From NCBI GenBank assembly GCA_963693085.1, contig OY856411.1, forward strand, positions 1,353,384,050 through 1,353,448,049: a stretch of DNA of 64,000 bases, in the 5' to 3' direction. This DNA comes from Alisma plantago-aquatica. Its lineage: Eukaryota; Streptophyta; Magnoliopsida; Alismatales; Alismataceae. Every line of letters begins with the position of its first letter. Within the stretch, counting starts at the first letter, position 1. The position numbers and the translations under genes are program-made. Below are positions 54,398 to 64,000 of this stretch, in pieces. Under the pieces are notes generated by a model. That model was not told the origin of the DNA. It was given only the letters and a program-made list of their open reading frames with translations, and did not search any database.

Positions 54398-54409
54398 GCT
54401 CTGATACCA
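54398..54409 (-). other. Tekay primer-binding site, tRNA-Met type
   Basis: On the minus strand TGGTATCAGAGC, six bases inside the 5' LTR, continuing CTCTAGG. Confidence 0.93.
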
Positions 54410-56627
54410 CTTAATTGTGGGCTCTGATCTCCAAAACCCGAGATAAACACGATTAAACTCAGCGGAAGCGATTCGATTAACACTGGAATACGAAAATCAC
54501 CGGAAATTTAAAACTTTTTGAGACAAGATCTTGAAATCATGAAACTCCTTTTATAAGAAACAAGGTAAACAGATTACATCTCGGTTAGATCACTTCATGA
54601 GTGATTATATACAGCCAGATACAAAATCTCAAGATTTAAAACCCAAAATCTCAGACCAAAAGACTCCAAGGACCTGAGAGTATAGAGACGACATAAGACC
54701 ATCTAACTACATGACTCAGCAGTTAGTATCTCCACCTGAGATTCACTGCTGCTCCTGGTGCTGCTGCTGCTGATGCTGATGCTGTTGATATTGGTCACCT
54801 GAAGATTGATTCCTTCGTCCTCGACGACCACCTAAAAAGTTGAAATCTACGGGGTGAGACAATTTTAAATAATTGTCCCAGCGAGAGTTATAACTCTCCG
54901 CCAGAAGCTTTATTATAGCAATCAAGAATAACATAGGCAATAAAAGTTCTAAGGTTATCAGCAGCAGATTGTTATCAATTAGAACAACAACATTTAAGGA
55001 ATATGAAAAACATGTATACTAAGTAATGTATCATCAACCAATGTATTTCGTGGTTCAACCTAAGAAGATATTCTACGCGGTTGATTATGTTTTACAAACA
55101 TCATTATGCCCTGCGGAGATGAGGTATACCGCTCATACTCCAACCGATCACTATTAAGTCGCATCGGTATCATACATAGGTCATCAAAAGAGCCAGATTC
55201 TTATGACCTCATCTTCCTCAGTCAGTATGAGGATAAACATGCAGGACATCTAATGTCTCTGTTACTATAGCTTACCAGGGTATTCTGGTACTTCGCTATT
55301 AGAGTCACAGTGGCATTCTGTACTCTCTTCGCCATCGAAAGATTTCTTGTTTATCTCTCATCGATGCGGTATAAAAGAGTTCCTCGGGAGATTAGTATTA
55401 CATCACCCCGACATAAACACATAGTGAAAGGGTTGATGGATTTAAGATACATCTACATCAATTCATTCACTAGGATGTAAGGTTTTACACATCCATATAC
55501 CCCACATACTCAAAAGTATGTGCTCCAGGAGTTCCCTTAGGAAAACTTGTTTCACCATCATTTGGTCTCTGATTATGATGGATCTATGATCAGGGCTCTA
55601 CATGGAATAATTATACTTGATTAGTTAGGTACATTTCAGTATTCTTTTAATATCATACAGGTTCTCAAACATTAATAATTAGAACAACAGCTATGAAAGT
55701 AGAATACTAAATGTAACAAGCCTAACTCTCTTCAATTATCATTTCTCAATACTCTCATCACAAGTCATCTCTTAAAGCATGACCTTGATGGTATTCATGG
55801 CTCTCACATCCTATCAATCTCATAAGATGTTATTAACCTGGTATTAGGATAAATCACTATTCATAAAGCTAACAACATGCTTTCAATGAATATAGTATCA
55901 TCATCCATACCTGGATATGATCATCCTCATATAGGAACTTGCATGATTAAATCAACTGATAACAATAAATAACTCATTTAAAGAAGTTGTATCTCCCTGC
56001 TCATACAAGAGCTAGGTTTCCCTGATTTTCATCAATTAGGGTTTACTATTCATAATACATGTCATCACCCTAGAATTAGGGTTTACTATTCACCTATTGG
56101 TGAATTGATCTCATAACATCACCATGTATGATAAACATCATCATTAAAGTCCTCAGATAAGATTAAGATTCATCAATTATCATATTTAGGGTTTCCATGA
56201 TCTCATCTGGTGGATCATACCCTAATCATGCACATTCATGTATATTGAAGGTATTTTACTTGAGTTTCCATCATAATTGGTACTTTCTCTCTCCTCTTAC
56301 TAGTAGATGGTGATTACACCACTCTAGATTTGGTTAGATTAAGTCCTCTTTGATTAACATAGACCAAATCACCACTATTGAGTGATTAGGGTTTGGTTAG
56401 GACAAAGTATCACTCAATTGAACCTTTCAAGGGCATTTTGGTAAATTACCCTTTGATCATCATCATGGGTCACTTCATTAGTCACTTAGTTCCTTAATGT
56501 CTTAAGTTACCATTATGGTTTAGATTGGATCATTATTGAACCATTTATACCTTCAAGTGGTTAAGTATAAACATCCTTGAAAGTCTTCAATTAGGTTAGG
56601 GTTTAACCTTCAACCCATTTGAACCTT

Positions 56628-56861
56628 AAACGGGTGTGGACCCACTTGACCTTAAACGGTTGTGGACCCATTTGAGTCCAAACGGATGTGGACCCATTTG
56701 AGTCCAAACGAGTGTGGACCCGTTTGGACCTAAACGAGTGTGAACCCGTTTGGGCTTAAACGAGTGTGAACCCGTTTGGGTCTAAACGAGTGTGGACCCA
56801 TTTGGGTCTAAACGAGTGTGGACTCATTTGGGTCTAAACGAGTGTGGACTCGTTTGGGTCT
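56628..56861. repeat. 26-bp hairpin repeat, nine copies (5' LTR)
   Basis: Same nine units as 47119-47352. Differences between the LTR copies include changes on one arm only (for example GAG paired with CCC in copies 4 and 7). Confidence 0.92.
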
Positions 56862-58391
56862 AAACCGCATAGACATGAAAGGTGATACAAAGGTCATGAT
56901 TGAAAAGGATTTCTTAAGTTGAAGCCTTCAATTGGCCCAAGCCATGTTAACCACTTACAAATTGAGTCAATTAGGATGAGCCTCAATCAATTGGACACCA
57001 ATTTGACCTTCAATTGAAAGCCAATTATGGTTAAGTCTAACTCAATTAAGGTTTCCAATCAGCTACTCATCAATTTTCAACAATGTGAATAAAAACAAGG
57101 TTGAACCTATCAATTGAACTCCAATTGGGCCCAAACTTGGCCCAAACGGTCTTGGGATCTTTTGGATGATCTCCAAACGGTCTTGAGACCGTTTGCCCAA
57201 AGTTTGACCAAAATTAAGTTGATTTGATAAGGGCTGAGTCCTAATTAAATTACAATTCAACATTTTTCATCAATTTATCAATATCTTGTGATTGGACCCT
57301 CAAACCATCACATTTCTTTAACCCTAGACCTTCAAACGGTATTGGGGTTTCACTAAACGAGTGTGAGATCGTTTGGATGAACCCCCAAACGGGTTTGAAC
57401 TCGTTTGGGTCCTTCAACCCAACACTCATCAAAATCTATATGAAAATCAGCAAATTTAACCCGATTAGGGTTAGGGTGTTGTAATGCCTTCAACTCTTAA
57501 TTGGTTAGGAATTAGATCATGATTCTTGGTAGAAATGAAATTCAATATATTATGAACAGGAATCCCAAACGGTCAACACTTGGTCAACTCCTTCAAACGG
57601 GTTGGAACCCGTTTGCCCAAAGATTCAAGTTAATCAGTTTAGAAAACAGCACTTAATTCAATTCGATTGCCTAATTGATTGGCCTTCAACCTACGATTCC
57701 TTTAGAGTTAACCCCTCAAATTTGGTGGGTCATTAGCCTACATAATTGTAAACAGAAATCCCAAACGGTCAATGCTTGGTCAACGCCCTCAAATGGGTTG
57801 GAACCCGTTTGTCCAAACCGACCTATTGAACCCGTTTGGATTGAAACGAGTGTGAGATCGTTTGACCTATTGGTCCAAGATCGTTTAGTAAAGTTGGATA
57901 AGGGCAAACATAGGTATTAACGCCCCTTGTCTTCAACCTTGAAACCAAGGTCTGTTCTTCACGAAAAAGCTTGCAAGGGTGCAAAGAAGGATGGGGAAGA
58001 AGAAGAACTAACTATTATTTGCACAAATAAAAGTATGCATAACAAAGCAAAAGGTTTAGAATTATAAAACCCGCCTTAAGGTCGTTCCTTGAGCTCCAAG
58101 CTTCCAAGCTTCAAGTCTTTAATGGTGTCTTGAGATCCACAGGTCGGCCAAGGGTTTTTCTCCAAGGAAAGGTTGGGAAAAGGTGGCTAGAACAAGAAAG
58201 CTAAGTGAATTATCCACAAAACCAACCTTAAAAGATGATTTCATGCAAGAATCCGAGCTTGAGGATGGTTCTTCTCACCTTAGCTCCTAGTTGATCGTCT
58301 CCTGAGCTCCAGAGCTCAGCCTTGGTCATTTTGAGAATGAAGAGAAGTGAAGAGAATGAGGAACCATTTACTTGGTTTAATAGGAAAAAGA

Positions 58392-58399
58392 TTTATATA
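58392..58399 (-). promoter_or_regulatory. TATA box of the Tekay 5' LTR
   Basis: TATATAAA on the minus strand in the context GGTATATAAATC; identical context at 48883-48890. Confidence 0.65.
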
Positions 58400-59095
58400 C
58401 CTTAAGGCCATTTTGCACCATAAGGGCCTCTAAAGCATGGGATTCTCATCTAAGTCCCTCCTTATTTCTAAGGCACGTCCAAGCCATATAAAATTAAGCA
58501 AAGTTCATCAATATTCAAGATCTAAAGGTAGAAAAAAAATCAACCTTCAACTAGGGTATACACATGAAGGTCCTCTTACACATTCATGGTGAATTTTATG
58601 CACAAGATCATTTTTCTTATCTGTTTATTCATTGATGTGTCCCTTTCATCATTTCTACTCTAAATGATGACAAGAGTCATAAGAGATGTTATAGATGATG
58701 TATTTTACAAGTTGCACCCCTTAAATTGGGTAAATTGCACTTTACTCCAATTTAGGGTTTTTAAGCACAAGGATCATTCCACAAGCTGCATCTTGATGCT
58801 CAAGCTTGGGGAAAATTCATCATTCCTCATCATATTCACTCATATGATGTCTCATCATCAAAGGAACATCTTAACATGTGCAGTTTTGCAAGTTAACCCC
58901 TTAATTGGGTAATTTGCATAAGGTCCCTGTATTACAAAACAATATTACAACATTATTCAAAAGGGACAGAAAAAGGAATATATGTTCCTTAGGAACTTAA
59001 TTACATGCCAAAAGATAATCACAAGGATTTTATTACACATTTAAGAAAAACACCTAGGGTTAGTTCATAACCCAGGTCAGGGATGTTACAGCAAC

Positions 59096-60785
59096 CCTAC
59101 TTAGGTATTTTACATCTTTTATTGATATGTAAATTCCACACATTATTATTAAGATTTGTACCTGAATTCAATTCAAAGTATATTCACATCCTTAGTATTT
59201 TCATGACATCATCTTTTGGTGATTACATTTTCATGTGTGAGTTCAAATTCACTTGGTGCTAACCATTAACCTAGGTTTTCAACCTATTATTCAGTTATTT
59301 CCACAAAAGGGTGAAGTAACACCTCAAACCCTAGGTCATGTTATTAAACTTTAAATTTACACTATCCATTCTCATATCTCAATTTTGACCACAACATGTG
59401 TTAAAACAATCTGTCACACTCATAATAATATGAAATAAACATTTGGTTGCAACTCAAAAACAAAGTTCATATCATTCTAAGAGCAGAGATGGTATACACA
59501 CATTATCCTGAAATTTTATAGCTTAGGTTGAATCATTATCAATATGACTCTAATCCATGCTTACTTTTAATTTCACACTTTCTTATATTTCATGAATTCA
59601 AATGCTTCCTCACTCTTATGTTTGTGCACAACTCCTCTTAAGATTTCCTTATTACTTGACTCCTTGTATCTTTTATTTTTTACTCCTCATGTGTCATGAG
59701 ACTCACTTCCTTGGGGACTCTAATGGTACAAGTACTTTGAGAGTGATCTCATCCTTATGCATCTATGTAGTTCCTCTCACATTCACCCATTGGACACATG
59801 AACATCATGAAGGTGGCTAATATCCTGAGACATGGGCCTCGGGCAAACATAGTTGTTACCTCCCAACTAGATGGTCTTGTGCATTCAATGAACAATCAAC
59901 TCCTATTCCCATCGGCCACATGCACCTTTAGTACTCCCTACTTGACCTTAAGATTGACTTAGGAATGTACCTTTCCCAGGAGTTTATCGAGAGAACAATA
60001 TTTTCATATGTAATTCTTTAAACTAGATTTCCTCCATCTCTTATGATGGTCATTATACACTTTATGTCTCTTCATTGAGATCATGGCAACATTCTTTTCC
60101 GGGATCAGTTTCATACTGTTAGCCACTTCCATAGTAACTTTTTCTCATGTTCCTTAGAGATGGTATACTTGGGTGCAAGGAATCATACTCAATATATGTA
60201 CTTTCATATTTTATATCCTTAATTCTCCACTCTTTAGGTGGCAATTAAGGTTACCTAAATCCTTAAATCGATTTAGTCAACTTACCTTTTTTAGGGAAGG
60301 TCCTAACCTAGGGTGCCCTCTTGGATCATAGGAGGAGGTTAGGCTCTCTAGCCACAACCCGGCCCTATTAGTCTAGGGTTTGCCTCATCCATAGTCCCTT
60401 TCCCACTCTTTCTTGGACCTACCGTACGTCAGGACACTATCCCTAAAAGTTGAACTAAGGGTTTCATATCATCATCCTTTTTTAAGCATTGATAATAAGC
60501 ATTTCTTATTTTAACCTTGCCACCCTTATCCTCTTTTCTGAATGGTGTGCCATCTCTAACGGGAGCCTCTTCATGGGAAACCTTCCCTAAAGGTTTGGTC
60601 CCTACAATGGACTTCAGTTATCCCCATGTGGTGAATATATTTACCAAATGCTTTCTCTTTAACTCACTAAATATTAATACAAGGTTTGAGCAGGTTACAT
60701 CCATAAATACATTATTCATAGGTTGCTTATGTTTCTTAAAACTTTTTGTCATTAATGCCTTGTTCCACATGCACATATGCATGGA
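59096..60785. other. Gene-free sequence, possibly the rest of the older Tekay-like element
   Basis: Continues the DNA interrupted at 44899. No pol motif, primer site or second copy of the 41844-44800 LTR was found. Frames are short and unsupported. Confidence 0.35.
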
Positions 60786-62873
60786 TGACTGAGTCACCTA
60801 ACTGATAATCCTAAATTGCACGTCTGAAATAGATAGGCTTAGAAGGGTCGAACTTTGAATTTATAACTTGAAACATTCAAGGACCTTCACAACTCAATAC
60901 GGAGTCGAAGTAGATATATGGGGTTGAACATGTGGATCTGGGGACATTTAGGACGCTGAAATATCATTCTTAAGTCAGTTAAGCCAAATCGATAGTTGAT
61001 TAAAGTACAAAACTAGAGCAAGTCTAGCAAAACAGTTGAAAATAAATTAAAACAAAGAAAACAAAATAAGATGGAGTTTGTGGAATTCCACTAATAAGAG
61101 AGAATGAGTTTCTAGTTATGTAACCACAAGTTGGGCAGTCTATGCACCCTCTCTCAGGAATAGACAACCCTCAAACATCTTAACAAGCAACCTCCATCCA
61201 AACATAGTGCGCATTGTGGTAGTTGTTCCTGTGGGGGTCATCCCACTTGCTCTTGCCCAACGTTACTAAAACCCATGTATGACAAGAAACCTCTCTTACA
61301 GATATCAAATCAATACCTTTGAATATTCTAGATACTCTCTTAGGTCCAAAATATTCAGAGATGCTAGGAATAGAAGTGATCTATACAGAACACAGACTGA
61401 GGACCCAAACTGGCGGACCCAGGCCCAACTAGGTTCAAGTGCACCCGACCGCTTCCAAGGAAAATGTTCTTTATAGATCACCCTTGGATATCCTCCTTTT
61501 AGATCCAATCCAAACTACCTTCTCTTATCCATTCCTAGGATGAATCTCTTGATCAAGGTAGAAATTAAAGTTCAAGCAAGAAAGAGATCAACCAAACTAG
61601 CAATCATAACCAAAAAGATAAGATAGAATAGAAAACATACTAAGTATGAAATAAAACTACTTGCTTAAGATAAAAGTACATAAACATGCCCAAAATGGGA
61701 TACATAGCCAAGAAGGAGCTCAACTAGCCATGGAAAAGTATAGTTAGAACCGAACAAATATGAAAGAACATCATTGTACAGAAACAAAAAAGAAAAGTAG
61801 AAGAAAGAGGTCAAAGAAGGGATTTAGTCCATTGAGGAGAGGTGTCTCTTACTGCTTAGCCTCTATATGAGTTGGATCTCATCTTTGGGTCATCCTCCTT
61901 GATCTTATAAACTTATTGGCATCCTTTCTCCTTTATTCCATCCCAACAACAACTTGGTGGATGTACAAAGGTGAAGGTGGCTAGGAATGGAAGGAAGTAG
62001 GAGAATGATGATGGAAAATGGTGGTGGATGGAAGCAAACCGAAGGGATGGAAAAAGGGTGTGCTCTTCAACATTTTGGACTTGGAACTCTCCCATAGGGC
62101 TTTGGGAATAGTTGGTCACTGAAAATAGGAGTAGGAAACAACTGAACAGATGAACCCTTTGATAGGTAGCACAGGGAAAGTATTTACAGGGATAGGCGGA
62201 GAGTATGTGATAAGTGGCCACCAGCCCTTCATTGGTCATTGATGATCCTATCACTGGATTTTCATCAACCGACTCGGTCAAGTGGAGTCCCACCTAACTA
62301 GGCCGAGCCTAGCGGTCATTTCTCCCAAATGATCATTTGCATCTATTAGCGGCCGATGAGTGCTCGTCGATCGCTGATGTCTGGAGAACCATCGTTCATT
62401 GAGGACGGAAGTCCTATGGTCGTTTAGGGTCTTTTTGTGACATTCAATGATCAACTCGCTCAGACGAAGTCCCACCCGATTGGGTCTAGATTTCCAGTGA
62501 TCTTATTTCTTCGGCGGTCATTGGAGTGAGGATACTTGTTGATTGATGGTTATTCTGCGATCACTGATGGTGAATGAGGCTCAGCGATCGCTGAGATAAA
62601 ATTTGGGTAGTTTCTAAAGCATAAGTTGTTGCAAAAAATTAGTTGCTGAACCTGACCCATTCGAGGTGGACTCGACCAGGTTCATAGGGACAAATCTTAG
62701 AGAACCAATATCTTCTTTCGGTGACTACAAGTCCCAAAATTGGCTAGTTGAGAAAAAAGATATAAATTACATAAAAGATAAAAGTATAAACTTATTACAG
62801 GCATATTAATGTTATAATGGCACAAAACTATAAATAAATTCCTATCATAAATGCTTAAATTTGGGTGTTATCA
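60786..62873 (-). repeat. LTR of a second Athila-like family
   Basis: The start region aligns with the LTR at 20903: GTCGAACTTT, ATTTATAA, GTAGATATATGGGGTTGAAC against GTAGATATACGGGGTCGAAC. The end is GGGTGTTATCA followed by ACCACCCCAAGCTTAAAC, paralleling GGTGTTATCAACTCCCCCAAACTTA at the other family's LTR/polypurine junction. About 2.09 kb. The left edge is uncertain by some 20 bases. Words such as CAGCGATCGCTGAG and GCGGTCATT recur at 62280-62600. Confidence 0.65.
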
Positions 62874-64000
62874 ACCACCCCAAGCTTAAACCCTTGCTTG
62901 TCATCAAGCAAGACTGTTCTCTAAGAACAAAAAGAGATACATCTAAATTAAGCTTGGATATAAATGCTAAGGTCAAAAAAATAATTTAAAATAGAAAATT
63001 TCCTTATCCATGTTTTTTTAGAACAAACCCTCACCAATCGAGCACAACCTACTAAAGTACGAACAAAAAGCATCCAAGAAATATTAAGTGAATTCATTGC
63101 AACTTGTCAGCACTCATGAGGGTTTGAATAAGAATAATGCAAAAATAAAGGATTGTCACATATGTGATCATGTGGATGATGGAAATGAGTAAAGATCTAT
63201 TATCATGTATTAATGTAGACCAATCATGAACCACACTCCTCCCACTTATTTAGGTCCTAAGAAGAAACAAAAGAAAAAGACTCTAATGACTTTCGAGGAT
63301 GTCGATTTGCATCAGGTTAGTCCATACAACGAGCAACAATTCTTACGTCAGAGTCAATTTGCCCTGATAAGTGAGATGAATTCCTCATACTTCTCTAGAA
63401 CCAAGCCCACTACAGGGATGACCTCATAGGTCTCCTAGGGGTTCCTAATGACTTATCTGATGAGCTTTCAGGAGGTACTACCAGGATCAACATACCCACA
63501 TTCATGAGCACAGTCATACATCGACTGGGAAACATCCTCAACTCTCCTAAAAGAGACAACAAATACTAATATATTTATTCACACTCAGGCTTTTATTATC
63601 TTCGTTTTAATTTACCGGCCTGGGTGAGAACTATTTTGAATATTTTAGGATTTTTTGGGCAACCAAGCCTCTTTTGTAAAAAAATATTTTTCATCTTTTT
63701 TACTCAATTTAAATTGAGATGGCATGCAGACTGTCAAAGGTAAACACTTCCACCTTATTATATCTCAAAAAGTCATCATGATTTGCTTGATACTTGTGTG
63801 AAAAGTAAAAATTGTGATTTAAGTATCCTAAGAGTAGAGGTGAGTTCGTGAAAATGTGGCTTGAAATTTTGATCAAACTATAGATCTTTCGAAAGGTCCC
63901 ATATCCTGGGTTTGTCATTCACAATGTAGATCACATGATTAACATTTTTAAGCTATAAAAAAGGACATAAAATTAGGTCAATTTCCAAACTTAAGGAAAG
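62874..64000 (-). mobile_element. 3' internal region of the second Athila-like element, cut by the window end
   Basis: Begins with the minus-strand polypurine tract TTTAAGCTTGGGGTGGT beside the LTR and continues noncoding to the window end, as in the 3' untranslated region of the first Athila-like element. No coding domain is visible yet. Confidence 0.5.

Larger units (their letters stand above)
44900..59090 (-). mobile_element. Complete Ty3/gypsy chromovirus, Tekay/Del type
   Basis: The element is 14.2 kb on the minus strand. LTRs of 4682 and 4675 bp (TGTGGGCTCTG to GGGATGTTACA on the plus strand) are flanked by GCAAC at 44895-44899 and 59091-59095. A tRNA-Met primer site, a single-frame gag-pol of 1551 codons with order gag, protease, RT, RNase H, integrase, and a C-terminal chromodomain identify a chromovirus; the very long LTRs fit Tekay/Del. 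Four internal stops make it defective. The LTRs differ at about 7 of the first 330 positions, suggesting it is younger than the Sirevirus. Confidence 0.95.
54416..59090 (-). repeat. Tekay 5' LTR
   Basis: Right LTR on the map. The TATA box is at 58392-58399, so U3 is about 690 bp and the transcribed R-U5 leader nearly 4 kb. It carries the same hairpin arrays as the other LTR, and GCAAC follows at 59091-59095. Confidence 0.93.

Noticed and set aside
54743..54940. Short Gln-rich peptide encoded in the Tekay LTR (minus strand)
   Set aside because: It ends in a CTG/CAG microsatellite that differs between the two LTRs; no evidence for translation.

Overview
The window is plant nuclear DNA, almost certainly an angiosperm and very probably a heterochromatic or intergenic block. 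It is AT-rich, has almost no long host reading frames, and is filled with plant-type LTR retrotransposons: a Ty1/copia Sirevirus, Ty3/gypsy chromoviruses of Tekay/Del type, and Athila-like elements. It also holds MITEs, a tRNA-derived SINE and the end of a CACTA-like DNA transposon. Primer-binding sites match plant initiator tRNA-Met and tRNA-Asp. The sequence alone does not identify the species.

Layout. 1-403: CACTA-like end. 1215-1613: MITE. 1817-13052: complete Sirevirus with a 5-bp target duplication (GTTGC), two 1.53-kb LTRs, gag-pol in one frame and an env-like third gene; it splits an older reading frame. 13361-13549: SINE on the minus strand with 15-bp target duplications. About 15.4-32.6 kb: an old 0.4-0.5 kb tandem repeat interrupted by two insertions, a 4.48-kb Tekay-like solo LTR (16175-20650, target duplication ACTGT) and an 11.4-kb Athila-like element on the minus strand (20903-32278). 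The Athila-like element has gag and a long second gene but no pol. 33123-34081: a probable three-exon host gene on the minus strand. 34311-34722: Tourist-like MITE. About 35.3-39.7 kb: a diverged AT-rich duplication. 41844-44800: one LTR of an old Tekay-like element. 44900-59090: complete Tekay-type chromovirus on the minus strand (target duplication GCAAC, 4.68-kb LTRs), inserted into the older one. 60786-62873: LTR of a second Athila-like family, whose body runs off the right end.

How the parts work. Each autonomous element encodes the usual capsid, protease, reverse transcriptase, RNase H and integrase modules, but all carry in-frame stops, so the visible copies are dead. Gag and pol share one frame in both the Sirevirus and the Tekay element, and most stops can be explained by C-to-T change.

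Three signals stand out. (1) The Athila-like element encodes two tandem Ulp1-like (C48) cysteine-protease domains; the first looks like a pseudo-protease and the second keeps its His and Cys. (2) Each LTR family carries its own array of short palindromes. In both the Sirevirus and the Athila-like element the LTR palindrome recurs inside the element, directly upstream of the third or second gene. (3) The solo LTR has a 21-bp tandem array in which each unit keeps a constant lead but has a different, self-complementary stem. An irregular hairpin array lies at the same relative position in the Tekay LTRs.
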